Notes: a model not told the origin generated them from the letters alone. DNA of 64,000 bases from Roseibium sediminicola (GCF_023156505.1 NZ_JALNMJ010000012.1:62001-126000); one strand, 5' to 3'. Positions 1 through 8,761 are shown, numbered from the stretch's first letter. A program made the numbers and translations.

Positions 1-1023
1 AATCGCCGTCATCACATCGACAGCATGCAGAGCAAATTCCAAAGAGCAACGGTGCGGCCGGTTTTCCAGGATGGCCAGGGCCATATCCGCCAGGCCCGCC
101 GTGCGATAATTGGCGTGGCCGCGGTCGTTTGCCTTGGAGAACGGATGGTCCCAGGCTTCCGACACGTTCACGAAACTGCCCTTGTCGGTCATCCGGATCT
201 CGCCGCCGAAGAAGTTGGGGTCGGGTACATGCAGCGTGCCGTCCCGGCCGTAAAGCTCCATGTTGGAATGGCCGTGCTGCCAGACGTCCCAGCTGGCGCA
301 ATAGGTGATCTGCGCGCCGGAGTGGAACTGCAGCACCGCATGGATCGTGGTCGGCGTTTCGACCTTGATCTTCTCCCCGTTGCGCGGCTCGGAGGTGATC
401 GTGCGGTATTCCGAGCCGGAGGAACTCATGGCGCAGACCCGTTTCACCGGACCAAGCAACTGCACAAGGTTGGAAACGTAATAGGGACCGAGATCGAGGA
501 TCGGGCCGCCGCCGGGCTGAAAGAAGAAGTCCGGGTTCGGATGCCACATTTCCATGCCCGGGCTCTGCACGAAACAGGTGCCGGACGTGATCTTGCCGAC
601 CGCGCCTTCATCGACCAGGTGCCGGGCCAGCTGATGGGCACCGCCCAGGAACGTGTCCGGTGCCGATCCGATCCGAAGCCCCTTTGGCTCGGCAATGGCG
701 GCCAGCGCCTTGCCCTCTTCGACGCTGAGGACAAAGGGCTTTTCCGAATAGACATGCTTGCCGGCGTTCAGAATGCTTTTCGAGACCTCGAAATGGGCAG
801 CCGGAACTGTCAGGTTGACGATGATGTCGATGTCATCGGCACCGAGCAGACCGTCGACGGTCTCCGCGCGCAGGCCGAACTCGTCCGCGCGGGCCTTTGC
901 GGCGGCTTCGTTGAGATCGGCGCAGGCCCGAACCTCGATGCCCCTGAAGAGCGGGGCGAGGCGCATATAGGCGGCCGAGATGTTTCCGCATCCAAGGATG
1001 CCGATACCAAGAGTCTTGCTCAT
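1..1023 (-). CDS. Gfo/Idh/MocA-family sugar dehydrogenase (3' end off window)
   Basis: NAD(P)-dependent oxidoreductase of the Gfo/Idh/MocA family, expected to oxidise or reduce a sugar, sugar derivative or cyclitol in the cytosol. The start ATG is at 1021-1023; 341 codons are visible and the frame is still open at base 1, so only a short C-terminus is missing if the family's usual 340-380 residues apply. The N-terminus has the Rossmann signature GIGILGCGNISAAY, and the active-site EKP motif (YSEKPF) is near residue 95. It is the last visible gene of the sugar ABC operon, 9 bp after the isomerase stop. The substrate cannot be read from sequence. Pairing of Gfo/Idh and TIM-barrel proteins with CUT1 transporters suggests keto-sugar or cyclitol catabolism (inference). 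Confidence 0.85.
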   Translation of the reverse strand, partial: MSKTLGIGILGCGNISAAYMRLAPLFRGIEVRACADLNEAAAKARADEFGLRAETVDGLLGADDIDIIVNLTVPAAHFEVSKSILNAGKHVYSEKPFVLSVEEGKALAAIAEPKGLRIGSAPDTFLGGAHQLARHLVDEGAVGKITSGTCFVQSPGMEMWHPNPDFFFQPGGGPILDLGPYYVSNLVQLLGPVKRVCAMSSSGSEYRTITSEPRNGEKIKVETPTTIHAVLQFHSGAQITYCASWDVWQHGHSNMELYGRDGTLHVPDPNFFGGEIRMTDKGSFVNVSEAWDHPFSKANDRGHANYRTAGLADMALAILENRPHRCSLEFALHAVDVMTAI

Positions 1024-1032
1024 TTTATGTCC

Positions 1033-1779
1033 TCAGAACGTGCGGAAGGCGTCGATGGAGCGGCTTGCAAACCGGTCGACGTCGGAGGGTTTGTCATGTT
1101 CCATGACGAAAAGATCGGCGCCGGTGCCCTTGAGCGCGGCCATGATGCCTTTCCAGTCCATGGTGCCCTGGCCGACATCGGCCCAGCCATCCTCGTCCGC
1201 GCATTCGCCGTCCGGCGCGATGTCCTTGACATGGGCGGTGGTTATGCGGCTGGCGTATTTTTCGATCCAGGCCAGCGGATCTTGGCCACCGCGCACGATC
1301 CAGGCAATGTCCGCTTCCCATTCGATGGAGGGTGCGGCTTCAAGCAGAATGTCCATCGGCAGCCGGCCGTCGGCGCAGGTGGCGAATTCGAAATCGTGGT
1401 TGTGCCAGCCGAAGCGCAGGCCGGCGTCGCGGACCTTCGCGCCGATGGTAGCCAGGCGGCTGGCAATGTCCTGCCACATGGCGGCGTCAGGCACGCGCTG
1501 TTCGGGCGGCACCGCCGGCACGAACAACCTCTCCATGCCGAGGGTTTTCGCGGTGTTGATCACCTTGGCCAAGTCGGTTTCGAACTGCTCCATCGGAAAG
1601 AAATGCCCGGATGGCATGGTGAGCCCGTTGGCGTCGAGGAGCGCACGGAAGGCGGCCGGGTCCTCGTAGTTGCCGCCAAAACCCTCGACCTGGGTGTAGC
1701 CAAGCTCGGCGAGCCGCTTGAGCACGCCTTCCCAGGGGGTGAATTCGCGCGCTGAATAAAGCTGGAAGGAAACGTCCAT
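1033..1779 (-). CDS. Sugar phosphate isomerase/epimerase family TIM-barrel protein
   Basis: A 248-residue xylose-isomerase-like TIM barrel (AP endonuclease family 2 superfamily). Expected metal-site motifs are present: WHNHDFEF, HVKD, VGQGTMDW and VMEHD, which supply the His/Glu/Asp ligands of the family. Members include hydroxypyruvate isomerase, tagatose epimerase and inosose dehydratase-like enzymes, so the exact reaction is open. An in-frame ATG lies two codons upstream at 1785. I prefer 1779 because AGGA then sits 8 bases from the start. It lies between the transporter ATPase gene and the Gfo/Idh gene in one operon, so it probably acts on the imported sugar after oxidation or before it. 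Confidence 0.85.
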   Translation of the reverse strand: MDVSFQLYSAREFTPWEGVLKRLAELGYTQVEGFGGNYEDPAAFRALLDANGLTMPSGHFFPMEQFETDLAKVINTAKTLGMERLFVPAVPPEQRVPDAAMWQDIASRLATIGAKVRDAGLRFGWHNHDFEFATCADGRLPMDILLEAAPSIEWEADIAWIVRGGQDPLAWIEKYASRITTAHVKDIAPDGECADEDGWADVGQGTMDWKGIMAALKGTGADLFVMEHDKPSDVDRFASRSIDAFRTF

Positions 1780-1812
1780 AATCATTGTCCTGAATGTCTG
1801 GGAAGAGCCGGA

Positions 1813-2904
1813 TCAGTTCCGGTTTTCGGTTGCCTTGTCGAAAATATTGGCGCGCGCCGGGTCGAAACCGACCTGGATGGCATCGCCGTGGGAGATGTCG
1901 GCCTGGCCGTCGAGCCGCACCCAAAGGGTCCGCTCGCCGACCGTGATACGCGCCAGCGTGTCCGAGCCGAGCGGTTCCACCAGCTCGACCTTACCGTCGA
2001 GCCGGACCGGTGCGTTTGCGGTCTCGGCGCCACTGACCATGTGTTCCGGACGGATGCCGAACCAGGCATCGCCGCTGGCCGGAGGGCCGTTCTGGAAGGT
2101 GTAGCCGTCCAGCGGGAACACGGTGTCCCCGGTCTTGAAGGCGTAGCTGCCGCCGATTTCTTCCAGGGATCCTTCGAAGAAATTCATGGTCGGCGAGCCG
2201 ATGAACTCGGCGACATATTTGCTGGCCGGGCGGTTGTAGATCTCGTTGGGCGAGGCCAGCTGCAGGATCCGGCCGCCGCGCATGATCGCGATCCGGTCGG
2301 CCAGGGTCATGGCCTCGATCTGGTCATGGGTGACGTAGATCATGGTGTTGTGCAGCTTCTGGTGCAGCTGCTTGATCTCGACCCGGAGGTCCGCGCGCAG
2401 CTTGGCGTCGAGGTTCGACAAGGGTTCGTCGAACAGGAACACGTCGGCATCGCGCACCAGTGCCCGGCCGATGGCGGCGCGCTGGCGCTGGCCGCCGGAG
2501 AGTGCCGCTGGCTTGCGCTTCAACAGCGGTTCGATCTGCAGGATCTTCGCGGCGCGGTTGACGCGCTCCTCGATTTCCGCCTTGGGCAAGCCGGCGTTCT
2601 TCAGGCCGAAGCTGAGATTTCCGCCGACCGTCATTTGCGGATAAAGCGCATAGGACTGGAACACCATGCCGATGCCGCGTTGGGACGGCTCTTCCCAGGT
2701 GACGTTGCGCCCGCCAATGAAGATCTGGCCGCCGGTGACGTCCAGAAGGCCGGCAATACAGTTCAATAGCGTGGACTTTCCGCAGCCGGACGAGCCGAGC
2801 AGCACCAGGAATTCCCCTTTGCCGACGTCCAGATTGAGATCCTTCAGGACTTCGAGATTGCCGAAACTCAAGGACAGATTGTTGATGGCGATGCTTGTTT
2901 CCAT
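1813..2904 (-). CDS. Sugar ABC transporter ATPase (UgpC/MalK type)
   Basis: 363-residue ATP-hydrolysing subunit of a CUT1 sugar importer, acting at the inner face of the membrane. Walker A is GSSGCGKS at residues 37-44 (Ser replaces the usual Pro). The signature LSGGQRQR, Walker B VFLFDEPLSNLDAK and the switch His in THDQIEAMTLADR follow in order. The C-terminal OB-type regulatory domain includes FGIRPEHM, typical of MalK/UgpC. The gene starts 10 bp after the permease stop, as expected for one operon. Such ATPases often serve several CUT1 systems, so it could energise more than the adjacent permeases. Confidence 0.95.
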   Translation of the reverse strand: METSIAINNLSLSFGNLEVLKDLNLDVGKGEFLVLLGSSGCGKSTLLNCIAGLLDVTGGQIFIGGRNVTWEEPSQRGIGMVFQSYALYPQMTVGGNLSFGLKNAGLPKAEIEERVNRAAKILQIEPLLKRKPAALSGGQRQRAAIGRALVRDADVFLFDEPLSNLDAKLRADLRVEIKQLHQKLHNTMIYVTHDQIEAMTLADRIAIMRGGRILQLASPNEIYNRPASKYVAEFIGSPTMNFFEGSLEEIGGSYAFKTGDTVFPLDGYTFQNGPPASGDAWFGIRPEHMVSGAETANAPVRLDGKVELVEPLGSDTLARITVGERTLWVRLDGQADISHGDAIQVGFDPARANIFDKATENRN

Positions 2905-2914
2905 GAGAGTCTCG

Positions 2915-3913
2915 TCAGCCTTTCACTGCCCCGGCGGCGATGCCGCGGACGAAGAGTTTTCCGGAAATGAAGTAGATGGTGAGGGGAACCAGGCCGGTCA
3001 GGATCGTCGCGGCCATGTTGACGTTGTATTCCTTCACCCCTTGGGTCGAGTTGACGATGTTGTTGAGCTGCACCGTCATCGGATAGAGATCCGGCTTTGT
3101 GTAGATCACGCCGAACAGGAAGTCGTTCCAGATGCCGGTTACCTGCAGGATCATGGCGACGACGAAGATCGGCAGGCTCATCGGCACCATGATCTGGAAG
3201 TAGATCGCCCAGAATCCGGCTCCGTCGACCCTGGCCGCCTTGAACAGCTCCTGCGGCACGGACGCGAAATAGTTGCGGAACAGCAGTGTCAGGATCGGCA
3301 TGCCGAAAATGGTGTGCACGATCACAAGCCCGGTCAGGCTGCCGTAAAGGCCGACTTCCCGGAGCATGATCACGATCGGGTAGATCATCACCTGATAGGG
3401 AATGAACGCGCCAACGATGAGGATGGTGAAGAAGGTTTCCGAGCCCTTGAACCGCCAGTTGGCGAGTGCGTAACCGTTGATCGAGGCAATGATGATCGAC
3501 AGGATCACGGACGGCACCAGGATCTTCACCGAGTTGAAGAAACCGCGGGAGAGACCGTCGCAATTGAGGCCGGTGCACGCCTCCGCCCAGGCCTTTACCC
3601 AGGGCTGGAAGGTGACCTCCACTGGCGGCGCGAAGATGTTGCCAAGGCGGATTTCCGGCATGCCCTTCAGTGAGGTCACGATCATCACGTAGAGGGGCAG
3701 CAGGTAATAGAGGCAGACCACGATCAGGGTGCCGTAGATCAGGATGTTCCGGCGGGACAGTGCCTTGCGCGGCTTGCGTCCGGCCGGACCGTCCACGATG
3801 CGGTTTGCCGCGGACGCGCCGCTGCCGGGCCGCAGGGACATGTCGGGTCCGGTGTCGGCAGGGCCGCCGTCATATGTCATCGACGCTTTGAGGAGGTGAG
3901 GCGCCTTGGTCAT
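2915..3913 (-). CDS. Carbohydrate ABC transporter permease (MalG type)
   Basis: 332-residue inner-membrane permease with a polar N-terminal extension of about 55 residues and then six predicted membrane helices, the first at ILIYGTLIVVCLYYLLPLYVM. The coupling EAA loop is recognisable around ELFKAARVDGAGFW, and the C-terminus FVRGIAAGAVKG is typical of MalG-like proteins. Its start overlaps the stop of the upstream permease by 4 bp (ATGA), so translation is coupled and it forms a heterodimer with that MalF-type partner. The N-terminal extension is longer than in the paralogous permease at 62191-63072. The transported sugar is unknown. Confidence 0.93.
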   Translation of the reverse strand: MTKAPHLLKASMTYDGGPADTGPDMSLRPGSGASAANRIVDGPAGRKPRKALSRRNILIYGTLIVVCLYYLLPLYVMIVTSLKGMPEIRLGNIFAPPVEVTFQPWVKAWAEACTGLNCDGLSRGFFNSVKILVPSVILSIIIASINGYALANWRFKGSETFFTILIVGAFIPYQVMIYPIVIMLREVGLYGSLTGLVIVHTIFGMPILTLLFRNYFASVPQELFKAARVDGAGFWAIYFQIMVPMSLPIFVVAMILQVTGIWNDFLFGVIYTKPDLYPMTVQLNNIVNSTQGVKEYNVNMAATILTGLVPLTIYFISGKLFVRGIAAGAVKG

Positions 3914-4800
3914 TTGCGTTTTCCTCCGAATTCGAGATAGGCCCAGGGCACGACGATGATCACGACGGTCAGCAGCATCATGGTCGAAGCGGCGAAACCC
4001 TGGCCGAGATTCTGCGACAGGAACATGGCGTCATAGACGTATTTGGCGGGCACTTCGGACGAGATGCCCGGCCCGCCGCCGGTCTGTGCGACGACCAGGT
4101 CGTAGACCTTGATGATGCCGGAGGCGATCAGCACGATCGCGGTGATGAAGATGCCGCGCATCATCGGAATGACGATGAAGATATAGGTCTTCCACATCGG
4201 GATGCCGTCGATCTTGGCGGCCTTCCAGATGTCCTCGTCAATGCCGCGCAGGCCGGCCAGCATCAGGCACATGATCAGGCCGGTGCCCTGCCAGAGGCCG
4301 GCGATCAGAATGCCGTAAATGACGATCTCCGGATTGTAGAGAGGATCGAAGGCAAAACTCTCCCAGCCGAGATTGCGCACCACCTGCTGGACGCCGAAAT
4401 CCGGATTGAGAATCCATTGCCAGGCGAGGCCGGTCACGATGAAGCTCAAAGCAAAGGGATAGAGCAGGATGGTCCGGAACGTGTCCTCGAATCGGATCTT
4501 CTGGTCGAGAAGCGCCGCCAGCACGAAGCCGATCAACAGCGAGAATACCAGCGAGAAGGCTCCATAAATGGCGAGGTTCTCGATGGAGATCAGCCATTTG
4601 CTGCTGCTCCAGAGCCGGTCGTACTGGGCAAGGCCGACGAATTTTTCGCGTGGCAAGAGTTTGGAATTGGTGAAGGAATAGACCACCGTCCAGACCGTCC
4701 CGCCGATAAACACCACCAGGGCGGTGACGATCATCGGGATCGCAGCCAGTTTGGCGTTCAGATTGCGATGCCACCGGCTCGGCTTCGTCGCTGCGGCCAT
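3910..4800 (-). CDS. Sugar ABC transporter permease (MalF type)
   Basis: 296-residue inner-membrane permease, first of the two membrane subunits. Six membrane helices are evident, starting with AAIPMIVTALVVFIGGTVWTVVYSF. The EAA loop is DEDIWKAAKIDGIPMWKTY followed by the IP expected of the family. It clearly resembles the permease at 61292-62191 (shared KILPSYGLVG-like start, LLYPFALSFIVTG block), so the two operons are paralogous. The gap between it and the upstream binding-protein gene (4801-4933) carries strong hairpins that probably limit permease expression relative to the binding protein. Confidence 0.93.
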   Translation of the reverse strand: MAAATKPSRWHRNLNAKLAAIPMIVTALVVFIGGTVWTVVYSFTNSKLLPREKFVGLAQYDRLWSSSKWLISIENLAIYGAFSLVFSLLIGFVLAALLDQKIRFEDTFRTILLYPFALSFIVTGLAWQWILNPDFGVQQVVRNLGWESFAFDPLYNPEIVIYGILIAGLWQGTGLIMCLMLAGLRGIDEDIWKAAKIDGIPMWKTYIFIVIPMMRGIFITAIVLIASGIIKVYDLVVAQTGGGPGISSEVPAKYVYDAMFLSQNLGQGFAASTMMLLTVVIIVVPWAYLEFGGKRK

Positions 4801-4847
4801 GCCTCGTTGTCCTTGTCGCTGAGAAAGTCGGATACAGCCCGAGAGCT

Positions 4848-4917
4848 CCCTGCGCGCATCGCTGCGCGCAGGGCTGGAGGACGCCAGCCGCCCGGAAGCC
4901 CCCGGATGACGGCTGGC
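4848..4917 (-). terminator. Hairpins between binding-protein and permease genes
   Basis: Two stable inverted repeats follow the minus-strand binding-protein stop: CCCTGCGCGCA/TGCGCGCAGGG at 4848-4873 (11-bp arms, 4-base loop) and GCCAGCCG/CGGCTGGC at 4883-4890 and 4910-4917. No run of T follows, so they look more like partial terminators or mRNA-stabilising stems that keep the binding protein in excess than full stops. This role is inferred from position. Confidence 0.5.
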
Positions 4918-4933
4918 GAACCGTGAGCCGGAT

Positions 4934-6166
4934 TTAGTCGGCGTTGGCGACGATCGAGGCGAACAGCTTCTGGGCGTCTTCGGCCGTCATGGACGGGCTG
5001 TTGAAGAACTCGACGAAGAGGTCGTTCACCTGTGTCAGGCTGTCGGCGGACATCAGCTGGTCCGGAGACTGGATGACGTTACCCTTGGCGAGGATGTCGA
5101 GACCCTTTTTCATGCAGTCGTTCGCTGCATTTAGGTCAACGTCGCCGCGCACAGGCAGAGAGCCTTTCTTCAGGTTGAAGGCCACCTGCGTTTCCGGAGA
5201 CAGCATGACCTTGGCAAGTTCGCCCTGGGCTGCGGTGATCGCTTCGTCGTCAACCTTCGGGAAATAGAAGGCGTCACCACCTGTCATGATGACTTCGTTG
5301 ACGCCGAGGCCCGGCAGACAGGAGTAGTCTTCGCCCGCCACCTGGTTGGCAACCTGGAATTCACCCTGCGCCCAGTCGCCCATGATCTGGCCGGCGGCCT
5401 TGCCGGTGATCACCATGGTTGTGGCGTCGTTCCAGTTCTGGACGTTGGAATTCTTGGCCATGTCACGGGCCGTTGCGGCCGCCTGGAACACCTTGGCCAT
5501 TTCCGGGCCGGCAGCGAGATCGGCATCCTTTCCGCCAAAGACCTGGGTATAGGCGTCCGGACCGATCAGGGCGACCAGAAGCACCTGGAAGGCAAGTGTC
5601 GTCTGCCAGGGCTGCTGGCCCATGGCCAGCGGCACGATGCCGGCCTCTTCAAGCTTCGGAGCGGCGGCAACATATTCGTCCCAGTTGCTCGGCACGGCCA
5701 GGCCGTTGTCCTCGAACACCTTGTTGTTCAGCCACAGCCACTGCTGGGAGTGGATGTTCACCGGCACACAATAGATGCGGCCGTCCAGCGTGCAGCTGTC
5801 GAGCAGGCTGCTCGGGCGGACCACCTCTTTCCAGTTGCCTTCTTCGGCGATGTCGGTCAGGTCGCGCATCAGGCCGGCTTCGACCAGCTCTTCGGCCTGG
5901 CGGCCGTGGTTGAACTGTGTGGCGCCCATCGGGTCGCCGCCGGTGATGCGGCTGATCATGATCGGGCGGGCGGTGCCACCGGATCCGGCAATGGCGCCGT
6001 CGACCCATTTATTGCCGGTGGCGTCAAATGCCTTGGCGAATTCCGCGACGGCGGCGGCTTCACCTCCGGAGGTCCACCAATGGGTGACTTCCAGGTCCGT
6101 GGCATTGGCAGCACTGGCTGCACACAGGGCGGTGGTTGCTGCAAAAACTGCGCGTAATGCTTTCAT
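4934..6166 (-). CDS. Sugar ABC transporter substrate-binding protein
   Basis: 410-residue periplasmic binding protein of a CUT1 importer, with an N-terminal signal peptide MKALRAVFAATTALCAASAANA and mature start near [15 protein letters not shown]. The start at 6166 is chosen over an upstream in-frame ATG at 6205 because GGGAGGACAGA precedes it directly and the signal peptide begins there. Two cysteine pairs (CTLDGRIYC and others) fit a periplasmic fold. The mature N-terminus closely matches that of the second binding protein at 59930-61180, so the ligands may be related. It is transcribed leftward from the promoter region holding the two LacI-type operators. Confidence 0.93.
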   Translation of the reverse strand: MKALRAVFAATTALCAASAANATDLEVTHWWTSGGEAAAVAEFAKAFDATGNKWVDGAIAGSGGTARPIMISRITGGDPMGATQFNHGRQAEELVEAGLMRDLTDIAEEGNWKEVVRPSSLLDSCTLDGRIYCVPVNIHSQQWLWLNNKVFEDNGLAVPSNWDEYVAAAPKLEEAGIVPLAMGQQPWQTTLAFQVLLVALIGPDAYTQVFGGKDADLAAGPEMAKVFQAAATARDMAKNSNVQNWNDATTMVITGKAAGQIMGDWAQGEFQVANQVAGEDYSCLPGLGVNEVIMTGGDAFYFPKVDDEAITAAQGELAKVMLSPETQVAFNLKKGSLPVRGDVDLNAANDCMKKGLDILAKGNVIQSPDQLMSADSLTQVNDLFVEFFNSPSMTAEDAQKLFASIVANAD

Positions 6167-6228
6167 TCTGTCCTCCCATCGAACGGATCGTCCGATTGTC
6201 CTCACGATGCGGCCTCCACCGCATGTTT

Positions 6229-6242
6229 TGTAATCGATTACA
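6229..6242. promoter_or_regulatory. LacI-type operator 1
   Basis: Perfect 14-bp palindrome TGTAATCGATTACA with the central CG typical of LacI-family operators. It lies between the divergent binding-protein operon and lacI-type gene, 63 bp from the binding-protein start. An identical copy follows 31 bp downstream. Confidence 0.8.
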
Positions 6243-6259
6243 TTTTGTTGTATTCTTCA

Positions 6260-6273
6260 TGTAATCGATTACA
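6260..6273. promoter_or_regulatory. LacI-type operator 2
   Basis: Second exact copy of TGTAATCGATTACA. Centre-to-centre distance to the first copy is 31 bp, about three helical turns, so two dimers (or one tetramer) could bind the same DNA face. The regulator encoded at 6386 is the obvious ligand-responsive repressor. Confidence 0.8.
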
Positions 6274-6385
6274 TTCATCATTCTCGGGAAACGCTTCCGT
6301 GTCAACCCGGAATGTCGCGACCCGGGCACGTGCACACGGGCCGTGGTCTGAAAACAAATGACAATCAAAAGCTTGGGAGAGCGGC

Positions 6386-7420
6386 TTGGTTCCAAAAAAT
6401 GCGCGCATTCGGGACGTCGCCAGGGAGGCGGGCGTCTCCACGGCAACGGTGAGCCGCGCCCTGAGCAACCCGGATCTGCTGTCGGAGGCGACCCGGGAAC
6501 AGGTCTTCGCGGCGATCCGCTCGACTGGTTACCGCGTCAACCGGGCCGCGCGCAACCTGCGCACGCGTCAGGCCGGCGCCGTTCTGGTGCTCGTGCCCAA
6601 TCTCGGCAACCCGTTCTTCTCCCAGATCCTGGCAGGCATCAGCGAGTCCTTTGGGGATCGCGACACGTCGGTGCTGATCGCCGACACGAAGGATCCGGCC
6701 AGCACGGGCCGGCGGTTTGTCGACTATTTTCTGGACTCTCAGATCGACGGCATGATCTGCCTCGATGGCGGGTTGCCGCGAGACGAGCTGCAGCTGCTAG
6801 AGGACAATGACGTTGCCGGTCGGGTCGTCTTTGCCTGCGAGTGGATGCAGGGTGTCCACCTTCCGTCCGTGCGCAGCGACAATGTCCATGGCGCGCGTCT
6901 CGCGGTCCGGCACCTCTACGATCTCGGGCATCGCAAGATCGCGCATATCACCGGGCCCGAGGACAATGTTCTGACCCATGCGCGGCGGGAAGGCATGCTG
7001 GAAGAGCGCGCCAGGCTCCAACTGCCCACCCGCGACGACTGGATTATCCGGGGCGACTTCTCACTGGCTTCCGGCCGTGTTGCGGGGGAACGCATCCTGG
7101 CGATGGACGACCGTCCGACCGCCGTTTTTTGCGCCTCCGACCAGGTGGCTTTCGGTCTGATGGCGACACTGACGGGCAATGGGCTTCGGGTGCCGGAAGA
7201 CATATCGGTGATCGGTTTCGACGACATCGAACTGTCCGAGTATTACGTGCCGGCGCTGACCACCATCCGCCAGGACCGGCATGAGCTTGGAGCGAAAGCC
7301 TCGTCCTTGTTGCTGGAGCGTATCGAAGCAGGCGACGCACCGGCGTCAGCCGACCAGGATCCGGTTATGGTCGATGTGGAACTTGTCGTCCGGGCAAGTG
7401 TGGCCGCACCCAGGAACTAG
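6386..7420 (+). CDS. LacI-family transcriptional repressor
   Basis: 344-residue LacI/GalR regulator. The N-terminal helix-turn-helix IRDVAREAGVSTATVSRALSN is canonical, followed by the hinge NLRTRQAG and a periplasmic-binding-protein-like effector domain (VLVLVPNLGNPFFSQI, FCASDQVAFGLM, VIGFDDIELS). I find no ATG in frame before the HTH. A TTG at 6386 preceded by GGGAGAG with 4-5 bases spacing is the best start. It is divergent from the CUT1 operon and almost certainly binds the twin palindromes at 6229-6273, being released by the imported sugar or a metabolite. Confidence 0.92.
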   Translation: MVPKNARIRDVAREAGVSTATVSRALSNPDLLSEATREQVFAAIRSTGYRVNRAARNLRTRQAGAVLVLVPNLGNPFFSQILAGISESFGDRDTSVLIADTKDPASTGRRFVDYFLDSQIDGMICLDGGLPRDELQLLEDNDVAGRVVFACEWMQGVHLPSVRSDNVHGARLAVRHLYDLGHRKIAHITGPEDNVLTHARREGMLEERARLQLPTRDDWIIRGDFSLASGRVAGERILAMDDRPTAVFCASDQVAFGLMATLTGNGLRVPEDISVIGFDDIELSEYYVPALTTIRQDRHELGAKASSLLLERIEAGDAPASADQDPVMVDVELVVRASVAAPRN

Positions 7421-7430
7421 GGTCCTGGCC

Positions 7431-7506
7431 CTAGTCACCCGAATCTGAAGCTCGTCTTATTTCCCGGCACACTCGGAACGAGCTTCAGATTCAAAAGGGT
7501 GACTAG
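7431..7506. repeat. CTAG-ended palindromic element, copy 1
   Basis: Long hairpin: CTAGTCACCC plus GAATCTGAAGCTCGT (7431-7455), a 22-base loop, then ACGAGCTTCAGATTC, a four-A bulge and GGGTGACTAG. Both ends are CTAG. The next element (7520-7597) has the same architecture with compensatory base changes, so this is a repeat family and not a chance terminator. It starts 10 bp after the lacI-type stop and could also end that transcript. Confidence 0.75.
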
Positions 7507-7519
7507 CAAGCATATGTTT

Positions 7520-7597
7520 CTAGTGTGGTTTTCGAATTTGAAATTCGCTTCGATGGTCGCTGCAACAATGAGGCGAATTTCAAATTCACCACACTAG
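7520..7597. repeat. CTAG-ended palindromic element, copy 2
   Basis: Hairpin with CTAGTGTGG, a TTTTC bulge and GAATTTGAAATTCGC on the left arm, then GCGAATTTCAAATTC and CCACACTAG on the right. Relative to copy 1 the bulge lies on the other arm, so the two copies are in opposite orientation. Shared core GAATyTGAArYTCG. Confidence 0.75.
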
Positions 7598-7943
7598 GGG
7601 CGGCACGCATAGGTCTTCCCTAAAGGGAAATATAACCTTCTCTTAGAGGGATGAGGGTGAAGGGCCAATTCAACGTAAGTATCACTGCGAAGAACTTAGA
7701 TGGCGATGAATTAAACTGCTGTATGCGTTAATATTAGGCAGAGGTCTATATGGGTTGGGCAAAAATTGCCCAATAGGCAAATAATGCCGAGAGCGTATTT
7801 TGATTTCAATTTGCAGACTTGTTCACTTCTATTTCTTAGGAGCGTTTTGAATACATATTTATTGTAAATTTTCTGGGGGTTTTAGTGTTTGGTTAACTTG
7901 AATGTGGCATTCTAAGTCATACAAGCAAACATTGGTGGTAGAT
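7598..7943. other. AT-rich non-coding stretch upstream of sensor operon
   Basis: About 345 bp, clearly more AT-rich than its surroundings, with a short palindrome CCCTAAAGGG near 7618. I find no supported coding region. It presumably holds the promoter of the binding-protein/GGDEF-EAL operon, but I cannot single out -35 and -10 boxes. Confidence 0.5.
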
Positions 7944-8747
7944 ATGCGTTCTTTGGCAGTTGGCTTGGCAATGTCACTTTGCTCTCTCGTCTTGTCGACG
8001 GGGCCCCTCTCTGCCCAGGCGGGATTGAAGGTCGTCGGAACAGGAGACGGCCTTGAAATGCTGCGCGAAATCGGAAACGGTTTTGCGGCGGAGCATCCGG
8101 ATATCGCGTTGGAAATCCCGCCGAGCATAGGTTCGGGTGGCGGCATCGCTGCCGTCGGCTCCGGGGCGGAACGGATGGGACGTGTCGCCCGGCCGCTCTC
8201 CGAAAGTGAAGTCGAATACGGTCTGGAATATCTGCCGATCGCGAAGATCCCGAGCGCAATTTTCACCCATCCTTCTTCAGGCGTCGAAACGCTGACGAGC
8301 GACCAGCTTGTCGGGCTCTATTCCGGTGCGATCACCAACTGGTCGGAATTGGGCGGTGCCGATCTGCGCGTCCGTCTGGTTCGGCGCGAGGACGCTGACA
8401 GCACGTTGCAGGTCCTGAAGAGCACGATGCCGGGCTGGAAGGATCTGGAATTTTCGCCCCGCTCCAAAACAGCCCTGACGACCCAGGATGCCATCGAGAC
8501 CGCACGGGAAGTGGAAGGCGCCATTGCATTCGGGCCGTATTCCCGGCCGCTCGAGGACGGCCTGACCGTTGTAAAGATCGACGGCCATCATCCGACCGAC
8601 GATGGTTATCCGAGTGCGGTTACCCTTGCCCTCATCTACAAGGCGGGCACGCTGGACGCCGACATGGAGGCCTTTCTCGCCTTCAGCCGGTCAGATCAGG
8701 CTCGCGCATTGATCCGCAATTACGGTGGCGTTCCCACCGGCAACTAG
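7944..8747 (+). CDS. Periplasmic phosphate-binding-like (PstS-type) protein
   Basis: 267-residue secreted binding protein of the PBP superfamily. The signal peptide is MRSLAVGLAMSLCSLVLSTGPLSAQA. The motifs IGSGGGIAAVGSG, MGRVARPLSESE and LVGLYSGAITNWSELGG are those of PstS-like phosphate/oxyanion-binding proteins. An earlier in-frame ATG at 7902 would put 14 polar residues before the signal peptide and lacks a good ribosome site, so 7944 is preferred. No permease or ATPase gene is near. The next gene, 14 bp on, is a membrane GGDEF-EAL protein, so the likely job is ligand sensing and not transport. The bound ligand (phosphate or another oxyanion) is inferred only from family. Confidence 0.85.
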   Translation: MRSLAVGLAMSLCSLVLSTGPLSAQAGLKVVGTGDGLEMLREIGNGFAAEHPDIALEIPPSIGSGGGIAAVGSGAERMGRVARPLSESEVEYGLEYLPIAKIPSAIFTHPSSGVETLTSDQLVGLYSGAITNWSELGGADLRVRLVRREDADSTLQVLKSTMPGWKDLEFSPRSKTALTTQDAIETAREVEGAIAFGPYSRPLEDGLTVVKIDGHHPTDDGYPSAVTLALIYKAGTLDADMEAFLAFSRSDQARALIRNYGGVPTGN

Positions 8748-8761
8748 CGGTCTGAACAGTC

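Noticed and set aside
25-1755. A 576-codon plus-strand frame
   Set aside because: It is antisense to the Gfo/Idh and isomerase genes, which carry clear family motifs on the minus strand; such long shadow frames are common at this GC content.
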